NCBI GenBank assembly: GCA_913057905.1
Contig: CAJXPB010000001.1
Span: 992,001 to 1,056,000 of the forward strand
Origin: an uncultured Pseudomonadota bacterium
GTDB lineage: Bacteria > Myxococcota_A > Bradymonadia > Bradymonadales > Bradymonadaceae
Direction of reading: 5' to 3'
DNA length: 64,000 nucleotides
The position numbers were made by a program, and so were the translations under genes. Below, piece by piece: positions 7,906 through 18,364 of this stretch (positions are counted from its first letter, which is position 1; every line of letters starts with the position of its first letter). The notes under the pieces were generated by a model, which saw only the letters and a list, made by a program, of their open reading frames with translations, was not told the DNA's origin and made no database searches.

Positions 7906-9594
7906 TCACGATTCGACGGTATCACTGCCGCCGCGACGCTCCGGGAGGGTATCCTCCTCCTGGGAGCGGGGGTCGGTCTGTAGCCCCCGGACCCGAAAGA
8001 TGTCGACCTGATTGATCTTGCCCTTCAACTCGGTCGGCGGCAATGGTTCCGCTTCGACCAGGTGTCCGACCTCTTGGTGTGTGGGACCGCCGATAAGGAC
8101 TTCGGCGGGGCCGGCGGAATCACACAGTCGGCTGGCGATATTCACGGTGTCGCCCATCACCGTGTAGTTCATGCGTTTGGTCGACCCGGTGTACCCGGCC
8201 ACGACTTCGCCGGTATTGAGTCCCAGTCCCACATCGAAGGCAACCTCATCGCGCTGCCGGCGTTGTTCGTTGAACTCGTCGACGGCCTCCTGGATGGCGA
8301 CGGCACATTTGAGGGCACGGTCGGCATCGTCGGGCTTCGAAATCGGCGCCCCCCACATGGCCATGATCTCGTCGCCGATGAATTTGTCGAGGGTCCCCTC
8401 GAAGTCGAAGATGATGTCGACCATCAGCTCGAAATACTCATTGATGTTGGTGAGCACATCCTGGGGCGGCATCTGCTCGCTGTAGGAAGTGAAGTCCCGG
8501 ATGTCGGCGAACATCACGGTCACACGTCGAAGTTCTCCGCCCTTGCGCAGCTCGAGCCGGCCCGAGACGACCTCTTCGACGAGTTCCGGGGGCAACAGGC
8601 GTCGCACCTTCTCGCGGACGACGATTTCGTCTTCCATCTTCTTGAGCAGCCGATGGTGCTCGACCAGCCCCGCCGCTCGTCTGGCGAATCCGCTCAGGAT
8701 CATCAGATCCTTTTCGGTGAACGCCCCGCTCGCCATCTTCGTGTCCAGGTGAATGACGCCCCGCAGCTCGTCGTCGTGGAGCATCGGCACGGACATCGTG
8801 CTGCGGATCTGTCCGATCATGATCGACTTGCTTCCCGAAAACCGGGAGTCGCTCATGGCGTCACTCGACAGAAACGCCTCCTTCTGGCCGGCGACCTGCT
8901 CGAGGATCGTCTCGCTGATACGCACGTCGCCGACGCCCTCGCGGTCCCGTGATTTAACCTCCATCGGGACGAGTTCGCCGGACTCTTCGTCGACCAGCAA
9001 GATGACGCCGCGGTCGGCCGGAAAGATCTCGAAGGCCTTGTCCAGGATCTTCTCGAGCAGCACGTCCAGATCCATCTCGAGGCCAATGGACCGACTCAGA
9101 TCGTGGGCGATCCGCAGCTTCTCGTAGTCGCGACGCAGTGCGTCGACGTCATCGATCTCTTGTTCGGGCAGAAACCGGTCAGACCCGCTCTGCGACATCC
9201 GGCTCTGAATCTCGGACTCGACGTCGGCGCTGTGGATCGTGACGGTCCCGCGGTCGTGTCGGGTAAACTGGCGACTGACCGACTCGTCGTCCTCCTGGGT
9301 CTGTTCGGGTTGCTGAAAGTAGAGATCCGTCGACCCGATCGTAATCCGATCGCCGTCGTTTAATTCCCTGCGGGATTCGACGAGATTGCCATTGAGGTAG
9401 GTGCCGTTGCGGCTCCCGTCGTCGCGTAGATAAAACTCCCCTCCGTCGCCACGTTCAATGACGGCGTGTTGCTTGGAGACGACCCGGTCCAGAATTTGGA
9501 CCATCTGGCTGGGGTGACGCCCCAGGGTGGTCCGATCCTCGAGGTCGTGCTCGCGGACGACGCCCTCGGCGTCACGATAGGAGAGTTTTGCCAT
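7906..9594 (-). CDS. FHA-GAF-class III adenylate cyclase
   Basis: 562 residues. An FHA domain (about 20-92) has GRHPS, SKQHAVIERG and DDGSRNGTYLNG. A linker is followed by a GAF domain (about 165-315), then a cyclase domain (about 355-545). Metal-binding Asp are in FADIRDF (Asp364) and FIGDEIMAMWG (Asp408). Lys404 matches the purine-binding Lys, and NYTVMGDTVNIASRL supplies the transition-state Asn485 and Arg489. Thr478 replaces the usual Asp, which is the mark of class IIIb adenylate cyclases, a group with bicarbonate-sensitive members. The expected product is cAMP. The FHA domain would bind a phosphothreonine, and a Ser/Thr kinase is the next gene. No membrane segment. Confidence 0.93.
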   Translation of the reverse strand: MAKLSYRDAEGVVREHDLEDRTTLGRHPSQMVQILDRVVSKQHAVIERGDGGEFYLRDDGSRNGTYLNGNLVESRRELNDGDRITIGSTDLYFQQPEQTQEDDESVSRQFTRHDRGTVTIHSADVESEIQSRMSQSGSDRFLPEQEIDDVDALRRDYEKLRIAHDLSRSIGLEMDLDVLLEKILDKAFEIFPADRGVILLVDEESGELVPMEVKSRDREGVGDVRISETILEQVAGQKEAFLSSDAMSDSRFSGSKSIMIGQIRSTMSVPMLHDDELRGVIHLDTKMASGAFTEKDLMILSGFARRAAGLVEHHRLLKKMEDEIVVREKVRRLLPPELVEEVVSGRLELRKGGELRRVTVMFADIRDFTSYSEQMPPQDVLTNINEYFELMVDIIFDFEGTLDKFIGDEIMAMWGAPISKPDDADRALKCAVAIQEAVDEFNEQRRQRDEVAFDVGLGLNTGEVVAGYTGSTKRMNYTVMGDTVNIASRLCDSAGPAEVLIGGPTHQEVGHLVEAEPLPPTELKGKINQVDIFRVRGLQTDPRSQEEDTLPERRGGSDTVES

Positions 9595-9822
9595 GAGAAT
9601 CGACAGCGGAAGCAGGGCTTGAACCCGGGGGCGCCCGGACGATGTGGGCGCGAACCATCTCGATTACCGGCGAGTATGATCGACGCAGATCGTTCTATAA
9701 GACTTCAGTCGACGTTGCAATCAGAGGCGTCGGCTCCGGCGGCTTCCTTCTTGTCCGTCGAGCGGAATGTTACGCAGGGGGCGTCCGGTTGTCTCGGATG
9801 CATGCGAACCCTTCGGAGACCG

Positions 9823-11187
9823 ATGACTGACGAAGCTTCCATCCTGGTGGTTGACGACGAGACCGCCCACCTCGAGACCCTGGAGCGTCTCTTCGACAAG
9901 GAGGGCTACGAGGTCTTGACCGCAGAGGACGGCGACGACGCGCTGGACATCCTGCGGGACCGCAGCGTCAACCTCGTGATCACCGACCTGAAGATGCCCG
10001 GCACCGACGGGATGGATCTGCTGCGGCTGACCAAGAAACTTCGGCCCGACACCGAAGTCATCCTGATGACCGCCTTTGGGACCGTCGAACGGGCGGTCCG
10101 CGGCATGAAGGAGGGGGCCTACGATTTCGTCAGCAAACCGATCAAGCGGGCGAGGATCCTGAAGGCGGCCGAAAAAGCCCTCGAGAAGCAGGCGTTGGTG
10201 GCGGAAAACCAGAAACTGAAGGCGGAGCTGGCCGACCTCAAGAGCGACCGCAACATCGTCGGCCAATCATCGGCTCTGCGCGATTCCCTGGAGATGGTCC
10301 GCCAGGTGGCCGACAGCGACGCCACCGTGTTGCTGACCGGAGAATCGGGCACCGGAAAGGAGCTGTTCGCCCGGATGATCGGCGACCTGAGCCACCGCTC
10401 CGACAAGCCCTTCGTGACCGTCAATTGCGCGTCACTGCCCGAGTCGATCCTCGAGAGCGAGCTCTTCGGATACGAGGAGGGCGCCTTCACCGGGGCCACG
10501 CAGGACAAACCGGGCCGTTTCGAGGTGGCCGACGGCGGGACGGTCTTTCTGGACGAGATCGGCGAAGTTCCCCCGAGCGTGCAGGTCAAGCTGCTCAGGG
10601 TCCTTCAGGAGGGGACCTTCGAGCGGCTGGGCGCCAATGAACCGACTCAGGTCGATGTGCGCGTCATCGCGGCGACCCATGTGGACCTTGAACAGGCAAT
10701 GGACGAAGGCCGGTTCCGCGAAGATCTCTACTACCGACTCAATGTCGTCAATATCGACATTCCGCCCCTTCGAGAGCGGCTCGAGGATGTGCCCCTGCTG
10801 GCGGAACATTTCCTGAAGATGTATCGCGACGCCAACAGCACAGATATCGAAGGCTTCGAGTCCGATGCCCTGGATGCGCTGGCCGACTACCGCTGGCCCG
10901 GCAATGTTCGCGAACTCGAAAACGTCATCGAGCGCGCCGTCGTGCTCGACACCGATGGGGTGATCGGCAACGACGACCTACCGGAGACGGTCCTCGAGCA
11001 GTCCCAACAGTCGCGCAGCATCCAGGTCCCGCTGGGGACACCGCTCGAAGAGATCGAACAGACCGTGCTACGAGAAACCCTCCGGATGACCGATGGCGAC
11101 AAGAAGCTGACCGCCAAACTCCTCGGCATCGCCACGCGCACAGTCTATCGCAAGCTCAACGAGACGGCGGAGTCGTCGTCAGAGTGA
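9823..11187 (+). CDS. NtrC-family sigma-54-dependent response regulator
   Basis: 454 residues. The receiver domain (about 5-120) has acidic pair Asp11/Asp12, phosphoacceptor Asp55 in VITDLKMPG, and Lys105. The AAA+ domain (about 140-370) has Walker A GESGTGKE, the sigma-54 contact loop GAFTGA and FLDEIGEVP. A Fis-type helix-turn-helix ends the protein (LTAKLLGIATRTVYRKL). The ATG at 9823 has GGAG 5 nt upstream; in-frame ATGs further up lack one. No histidine kinase gene is next to it. The sigma-54 promoter and paired palindromes directly downstream make the T2SS operon its likely target. Confidence 0.95.
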   Translation: MTDEASILVVDDETAHLETLERLFDKEGYEVLTAEDGDDALDILRDRSVNLVITDLKMPGTDGMDLLRLTKKLRPDTEVILMTAFGTVERAVRGMKEGAYDFVSKPIKRARILKAAEKALEKQALVAENQKLKAELADLKSDRNIVGQSSALRDSLEMVRQVADSDATVLLTGESGTGKELFARMIGDLSHRSDKPFVTVNCASLPESILESELFGYEEGAFTGATQDKPGRFEVADGGTVFLDEIGEVPPSVQVKLLRVLQEGTFERLGANEPTQVDVRVIAATHVDLEQAMDEGRFREDLYYRLNVVNIDIPPLRERLEDVPLLAEHFLKMYRDANSTDIEGFESDALDALADYRWPGNVRELENVIERAVVLDTDGVIGNDDLPETVLEQSQQSRSIQVPLGTPLEEIEQTVLRETLRMTDGDKKLTAKLLGIATRTVYRKLNETAESSSE

Positions 11188-11192
11188 ACGAT

Positions 11193-11205
11193 TGACAAAT
11201 TGTCA
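11193..11205. promoter_or_regulatory. Palindromic operator, copy 1 (TGACA-N3-TGTCA)
   Basis: Perfect inverted repeat TGACA-AAT-TGTCA, six bases after the activator stop. Its centre (11199) is exactly 40 bp from that of the second copy and about 138 bp upstream of the predicted sigma-54 start. This is the usual place for an enhancer site of an NtrC-type activator. Confidence 0.75.
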
Positions 11206-11232
11206 CGTTCACCCGGCGAAATCGGACCGAAT

Positions 11233-11245
11233 TGACAAAATGTCA
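11233..11245. promoter_or_regulatory. Palindromic operator, copy 2 (TGACA-N3-TGTCA)
   Basis: Perfect inverted repeat TGACA-AAA-TGTCA, also preceded by AT as in copy 1. Its centre is at 11239, about 98 bp before the predicted start. With copy 1 it makes a pair on nearly the same face of the helix, typical of upstream activator sequences bound cooperatively by Fis-type HTH dimers. Confidence 0.75.
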
Positions 11246-11310
11246 AAACTGAACAAACTATCCGGCCGACCGCCGGCCGATTCCCAAGGAAGACCGGGAA
11301 TCAGATACGG

Positions 11311-11326
11311 TGGTACGAATATTGCT
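11311..11326 (+). promoter_or_regulatory. Sigma-54 (-24/-12) promoter of the T2SS operon
   Basis: TGGTACGAATATTGCT matches the RpoN consensus TGGCACG-N4-TTGCW with one mismatch and keeps the required GG-N10-GC spacing. Transcription should begin near 11337, giving a leader of about 70 nt before gspC. It lies downstream of a sigma-54 activator gene and its presumed enhancer palindromes. Confidence 0.82.
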
Positions 11327-11406
11327 CTAAATTAGATACGGGTGCGCTTCGCAGGCGATGACGCCTTCGAGCCCCGACTTTTTCACACGGGACGAACCGA
11401 CGACTC

Positions 11407-12504
11407 ATGGAGAGTTTCCTGAGACAATACCGCTGGGCCCTGCACCTTGGGGTCATCACCATCGCGGCCTTTCTGATCGCTTCGATCGTCAACCGCGTGG
11501 TGGCCAGCCAACTCGCGCCCTTCACGGTGCCGAAGACACCCGACTGGACGAGCAGTCAACAACAGACCTCCAAGCCGTCCAACCGCATCACCACGGCCGA
11601 CATCCGCGACTGGGACAAGACCATCTCCGGTCGGTGCCTCTTCGGCTGCGCCGACGCCGAAGAATCCGACAAGGAATGTCCCGGCGGATGCGACGAAGGC
11701 GAGAGCTGCGAGGACGGCGTCTGCGTGCCCGAGGAGCCCACGGGCGGACGGGGCTCAAGGTCCGACGTACCGGTCCCCAGCGACCTCGACATCAAGCTCC
11801 TGGGCAGCATGGTCGCCGACAACCCCCAGTACTCGATGGCCCTGATGCAGGACGGCCAGTCCTCCCAGACCTTCGTGGTCAGCGTGGGCGACGTGTTGCC
11901 CAGCGGGGCGAGCATCGCCCGGATCACCCGCGACCGGGTCTTCCTTCGGCCCAAAGGGTCGGAGGCCCTGGAGTTCATCCGTCTGGACAAGACGATCAGC
12001 GGCAACCCGAGTCCGGTGTCGGTCGGCCCCGACCGTGCTTCGCCCGGGCCCAGGCCGAGCACCGCTCGAGAGCCGCGAGACCTCAATGCCGCACTTCGGG
12101 ACCTGCGCCGCGCCGCAAAATCGGATGCCGCTTCCGAGAACGAAGGGGATGACGACGGCGGCCTGGCACAGAAGGTCGACGACAACAACTACCAGGTCTC
12201 GCGGGACAAGGTCTCCAAAGCCCTGGAGAACCCCCGAAATCTGATTCGCCAGGCCCGGATGGTTCCGAATAACACCCCCGACGGCACCAACGGACTGAAG
12301 ATGGCCGGGGTCTCGCCGAACGGGTTCTTCGACGAACTCGGCTTCCAGACCGGCGATGTCCTCCTCGAAGTCAACGGCAAGAAGCTCAGCTCCCGTTCCG
12401 ATGCCAGCGCACTGATCTCGGAGATGGGCGGCAACCAGGACTCGGTCACGGTCAAGGTCCAACGCAACGGAGAGACCGTCGAGCGAAACTACAACTTCCG
12501 ATAA
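11407..12504 (+). CDS. gspC: Type II secretion system protein GspC with Cys-rich insert
   Basis: 365 residues. There is a short cytoplasmic N-terminus and one membrane helix (about 11-33). The periplasmic homology region is around residues 120-200 (DLDIKLLGSMV, then YSMALMQDG), and a C-terminal PDZ domain (about 290-365) contains GFFDELGFQTGDVLLEVNGK. GspC links the inner-membrane platform to the secretin. An unusual insert between the helix and the homology region carries six Cys (77, 81, 91, 95, 101, 106) in an EGF/knottin-like spacing, suggesting disulfides in the periplasm. First gene of the operon behind the sigma-54 promoter. Confidence 0.9.
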   Translation: MESFLRQYRWALHLGVITIAAFLIASIVNRVVASQLAPFTVPKTPDWTSSQQQTSKPSNRITTADIRDWDKTISGRCLFGCADAEESDKECPGGCDEGESCEDGVCVPEEPTGGRGSRSDVPVPSDLDIKLLGSMVADNPQYSMALMQDGQSSQTFVVSVGDVLPSGASIARITRDRVFLRPKGSEALEFIRLDKTISGNPSPVSVGPDRASPGPRPSTAREPRDLNAALRDLRRAAKSDAASENEGDDDGGLAQKVDDNNYQVSRDKVSKALENPRNLIRQARMVPNNTPDGTNGLKMAGVSPNGFFDELGFQTGDVLLEVNGKKLSSRSDASALISEMGGNQDSVTVKVQRNGETVERNYNFR

Positions 12505-12555
12505 TTCAATCAAATCCAGTGCCGGCTCTGTGATGGCGGCACATCAGTACTGTTC

Positions 12556-15198
12556 ATGGTTCCGAAATATATGATGACATCCTCGACAGAATCGACCTCA
12601 TCAACCGTAGCTGCCCGTCCGGACCGTTCCCGAAACATGGTCCTGACCGGTCTGATCTGGCTCATCTTCAGCGCGGCGTTCGTCCTGGTGTCCACCCCGG
12701 CATCCGCCCAGGAGGCGACCAGCGACCAGCCCGGCGTGATCCAGAGAGGGGGCGACGAAGACAACGAACAAGAAGAACAGCAAGAGCAGGAACAGGCCGA
12801 GCAGCAGCAACAGAAGGGTCAACAGCAGGCCCAGCCCGGCGCCCAACAACAAGGTGGCGCCCAGCAGGGCCAGCAGCAGGGGTCCCCGGAATCGCAGGGC
12901 CAGGTCATCACCCCGGACAACGCCAGCCCCAACGAGAAGTACAATCTGCCGCCGAACTTCGACCCGAATTATCGGCCCAAGCGCACGCCCAGTAACACCA
13001 AGGTCACCATCGATTTCCGAGAGGCCAATCTCGAGGAAGTCGTCAAGTTCTTCTCCGGCGCGATGGAACTGAACTTCATCATCGCCGACAGCATCCAGGC
13101 CAACAAGACGATCACCATCATCTCGCCGAAGGATGTGACCCTGGATCAGGCGTACCGCGCGTTCCTGGCGGCCCTCGAGATGAACGGGCTGACCGTCGTG
13201 CGGATGGGAGAGTTTTTGAAGATCGTCCAGTCCAAACAGGCGATCTCGGAGCCCCAGCCGACCTACGGCGAAGGGGACACACTGCCGAATGAAGCCCGGA
13301 TGGTCACGGCGATTCTTCCGGTCGAGAATGCCGACGTCGAGAAGGTCAAGGGCATCATCGGCAACTTCACCAGTCCGGCCGCCACGGTCGTGACCTACCA
13401 GAACAAACTCATCGTCTCCGAGAACGCGTCCAACCTGAAGCGCATTCGAAATCTCATCGACCGGATCGACACGGGTGAGGCCGGCGAACAGGTCTTCGTC
13501 TACGACGTCCGGTACGCCGATGCGACCAAGATCTCGGACAAACTCAGCGAGCTCTTCGACCAGCAGGGGCAACGACGCGGCGGCCAACAGGGGAACCAAG
13601 AGGCCGCACAAAAAGGCCTGAACGTCGATGTCTCGCAGTTGATCGCCGACGAGCGGACCAACCAGCTCATCGTGGTCACCGACAAGGATTCGTTCGACAA
13701 GATCAAGGGCATGATCAAACTGCTGGACAAGCCGACCCAGGTCGGCGGGCAGGTTCATGTTAAATTTCTGGACTACGCCGACGCCGACGAACTCTCGTCG
13801 ACGCTTTCGAGCCTGGTCTCGGCGGCCCAGCAGGGCAACGAGCGCGGCGGGGGCGGTGCGCGCCGACCTCAGCAGGCCGAAGGGGCGGGCGGAGAAGTCG
13901 CCGCCATGTTGTCGGGCGAAGTTCAAATCACTTCATACAAGCCGAACAATGCCCTGGTCATCGTCGCTTCGCCGAAGGACTACGTGGCCGTCGAGCACGT
14001 CGTCAACAAACTGGATCGGCCGCGTAAGCAGGTCTACGTCGAGGCGGTCATCATGGAACTGAGTCTCGATACGAACCGAGAGCTCGGCATCGGCTACAGC
14101 GCCGGTCTCGGACAGGACTTCGGCGGGCTGGTCCCCGAATCCGCCGTCGAGCAGGGCCTCATCGACGACACCCAGGGCCTGGCGGTCGGCCAGTCGAACT
14201 TCCAGGGCGTCTCATCGCTGGGAAACGCGTTGCAGGGTACAGGCGGCTCGCTGGGACTGCTGGGGCCGCTACTCAGCGTTCCGGGTCTGAACATCCCCAT
14301 TCCGGCATTTTCCTTGCTGCTGCGAGCGACGCAGACCGACGATCGCGTCAACATCCTGTCGACGCCATCGATCATGACGCTCGACAATGAAGAGGCCGAG
14401 ATCACCGTCGGCCAGCGTGTGCCCTTTTTGCAGGGCCTCGGCGGCGGCGGGGGCGGCGGACTCGGCGGACTCGGCGGGCTGCTCGGGCAGGGAACACAAC
14501 AGGGGCAGCAAAGCGCCGGCGGACTCGGGGGCCTCGGAGCTCTCGGCGGTCTAGGCGGCCTCGTCTCGCCGATCGAATACAAGGACGTCGGACTGACACT
14601 GCGCATCAAGCCGCAGGTCAACGACAGCCGCTACGTGCGCCTGGAGGTCGAACAGGAAGTCAGCGACATCGCGTCGGCCGGCTCGGACCAACTGACACCG
14701 ACAACCTCGGAGCGAAACGCCCAGACGGTGGTCCTGGCCAAGGACCAATCGACCATCGTTATCGGCGGACTGATGCGCGACCGCAAGGTCGAGACCGTCC
14801 AGAAAGTTCCGTTTCTGGGCGACATCCCCCTCATCGGCGCCCTCTTCCGCAAGAACACGACGATCACGACCAAGCAGAACCTGGTTCTGATGCTGACCCC
14901 GTACATCATCGAGAGCGACGCCGACCTCAGGAAGATCCGAAACCGAAAGATGGAGGAGCGGCGCGAGATGCTCGAAATCCTGGCCCAGGAAAAGGAGGGC
15001 TACCAGGCGGACATCAACTACCAGAAAAAGAGCGGCCTCGTCGGCAGGATGCGCAAGCAATTGTCGACGGCCATCGAAGAAAAGGAAGCGCGCGAGGCCG
15101 CTCGCGAGGCCTTCGATGAAGACGGGCCCCGCTACCGCATCCTGGGGGACGACTCAGAAGACACCAATCAAGATAACGGCGGATCGGGCAACCAGTAA
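12556..15198 (+). CDS. gspD: Type II secretion system secretin GspD
   Basis: 880 residues. The signal peptide core is VLTGLIWLIFSAAFVLVS with cleavage after ASAQ; ATG 12556 gives a long N-region, and other Mets at 12571, 12574 and 12637 are possible. A Gln-rich linker (about 70-115) is followed by N0 (VTIDFREANLEEVVKFF), repeated N1-N3 domains and the secretin core (VGQRVPFLQG, then VGLTLRIKPQV). A long Gly/Leu-rich stretch (about 630-675) is inserted before the last core strands. The C-terminus is charged and could hold the S-domain. It forms the outer-membrane channel of the T2SS. No lipobox, so targeting may rely on a pilotin encoded elsewhere. Confidence 0.93.
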   Translation: MVPKYMMTSSTESTSSTVAARPDRSRNMVLTGLIWLIFSAAFVLVSTPASAQEATSDQPGVIQRGGDEDNEQEEQQEQEQAEQQQQKGQQQAQPGAQQQGGAQQGQQQGSPESQGQVITPDNASPNEKYNLPPNFDPNYRPKRTPSNTKVTIDFREANLEEVVKFFSGAMELNFIIADSIQANKTITIISPKDVTLDQAYRAFLAALEMNGLTVVRMGEFLKIVQSKQAISEPQPTYGEGDTLPNEARMVTAILPVENADVEKVKGIIGNFTSPAATVVTYQNKLIVSENASNLKRIRNLIDRIDTGEAGEQVFVYDVRYADATKISDKLSELFDQQGQRRGGQQGNQEAAQKGLNVDVSQLIADERTNQLIVVTDKDSFDKIKGMIKLLDKPTQVGGQVHVKFLDYADADELSSTLSSLVSAAQQGNERGGGGARRPQQAEGAGGEVAAMLSGEVQITSYKPNNALVIVASPKDYVAVEHVVNKLDRPRKQVYVEAVIMELSLDTNRELGIGYSAGLGQDFGGLVPESAVEQGLIDDTQGLAVGQSNFQGVSSLGNALQGTGGSLGLLGPLLSVPGLNIPIPAFSLLLRATQTDDRVNILSTPSIMTLDNEEAEITVGQRVPFLQGLGGGGGGGLGGLGGLLGQGTQQGQQSAGGLGGLGALGGLGGLVSPIEYKDVGLTLRIKPQVNDSRYVRLEVEQEVSDIASAGSDQLTPTTSERNAQTVVLAKDQSTIVIGGLMRDRKVETVQKVPFLGDIPLIGALFRKNTTITTKQNLVLMLTPYIIESDADLRKIRNRKMEERREMLEILAQEKEGYQADINYQKKSGLVGRMRKQLSTAIEEKEAREAAREAFDEDGPRYRILGDDSEDTNQDNGGSGNQ

Positions 15199-15213
15199 GC
15201 CGGGAGATCCACC

Positions 15214-17004
<1,791 letters not shown>

Positions 17005-17041
17005 TCACTGCCCCCGAAGACTCTAGGACCAGACACCGAAG

Positions 17042-18277
17042 ATGCCTGTCTACGAATACAGAGGCCTGAACAAACAGGGCGACAAGGTCAAGGGCGTCGA
17101 AGACGCCGAAAACCAGGCTGCCCTGCGCCAAAAATTGCAGGCTCAGGGGATCTTTACGACCGAAGTCTGGGAGGGCCAAGAGGGCCAGGCAGGCGCATCG
17201 GACCGCGAGATCGACTTCGACAAGCTCTTCGAGCGAGTCAGCCTTCGCGACATCGCGGTGCTGACCCGTCAGCTCGCCACGCTGCTGCGGGCGGGCATCC
17301 CTCTGGTCAAGGCCCTCGAGGCACTGACCGATCAGACCGAAAAAGAGGAGCTTCGCCGCACGCTCACCGACATCAAGCAGAGCGTCAACGAAGGGTCGAG
17401 CCTGGCTCAGGCCCTCAAGGAACACCCCGACCACTTCAGCGACCTCTACGTCAACATGGTCCGCGCCGGTGAATCATCGGGGAACCTCGATGTGGTCCTG
17501 GAGCGGCTGACCGAATTCCTGGACGACCAGATCGAACTTCGGGGCAAGGTCATCGGCGCGATGGTCTACCCCATCCTCATGATGGTGGTCGGCGTCGTCT
17601 TGATGGGCGTCATCTTCACCTTCGTGATCCCAAAGGTCACTCAGTTGTTCCAGGATCAGGGCGAAGCCCTGCCCTTGCTGACCCGCATGATCATCGGGTT
17701 CAGCAACCTCCTGTCGAATTGGGTGTTCATGATCATCTTTATTCCGGCGGTGGCCGGGATCATTGGCGGATTCTTCTACTGGAAAAACACCGAGGAAGGC
17801 GAACAACAGTGGGACAGGTTCGTGTTGAAGATCCCCGTCCTCGGCTCCCTGGTGCGAATGATCGCGATCACTCGATTCGCCCGCACCCTCGGGACATTGC
17901 TCGCCAGCGGCGTGCCGCTTCTGACGGCCCTGGATATCGTCAAAACGATCCTGGGGAACACCCGGCTCGTCGAGGTCGTCGAAGACGCTCGAGTCGACAT
18001 CCGCGAAGGTGAAAACATCGCCGAGCCCCTACGGCGCTCCGGCGAGTTTCCGCCCCTGGTCACCCACATGATCTCCATCGGAGAGGAGAGCGGCCAGCTC
18101 GAGGAGATGCTCGACAACGTCGCCGTAAGCTACGACCAGCAGACCGACATGCGCATCCAGGCGCTGACGACCCTTCTGGAGCCGCTGATGATCGTCGGCA
18201 TGGGTGTCGTCGTGGCCATCATCGTCTTTGCCGTGATGCTCCCGATGTTGCAGCTCAATCAAATGGTGGGAGGCTGA
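17042..18277 (+). CDS. gspF: Type II secretion inner-membrane platform protein GspF
   Basis: 411 residues, 37 nt after gspE. It begins MPVYEYRGLNKQGDKVKG, as GspF proteins do, and contains two T2SSF domains (about 80-200 and 280-400). The second repeats the pattern RFARTLGTLLASGVPLLTAL seen in the first as LTRQLATLLRAGIPLVKAL. Three membrane helices lie near 170-195, 225-245 and 380-403. It is the polytopic core of the secretion platform and contacts GspE. The length is normal for the family. Confidence 0.96.
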   Translation: MPVYEYRGLNKQGDKVKGVEDAENQAALRQKLQAQGIFTTEVWEGQEGQAGASDREIDFDKLFERVSLRDIAVLTRQLATLLRAGIPLVKALEALTDQTEKEELRRTLTDIKQSVNEGSSLAQALKEHPDHFSDLYVNMVRAGESSGNLDVVLERLTEFLDDQIELRGKVIGAMVYPILMMVVGVVLMGVIFTFVIPKVTQLFQDQGEALPLLTRMIIGFSNLLSNWVFMIIFIPAVAGIIGGFFYWKNTEEGEQQWDRFVLKIPVLGSLVRMIAITRFARTLGTLLASGVPLLTALDIVKTILGNTRLVEVVEDARVDIREGENIAEPLRRSGEFPPLVTHMISIGEESGQLEEMLDNVAVSYDQQTDMRIQALTTLLEPLMIVGMGVVVAIIVFAVMLPMLQLNQMVGG

Positions 18278-18364
18278 TGCGCATTGATGCAGTTGGATGA
18301 AATGAAGCACCCCGAGAAACGGTTTTCACACAACGGACTGACTCACGTTCAAGAGGAAGAAACC

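Noticed and set aside
12601-13926. 441-codon frame opposite gspD and similar ones opposite gspE and the first lipoprotein
   Set aside because: No motif, no ribosome site, and the opposite strand holds well-defined genes.
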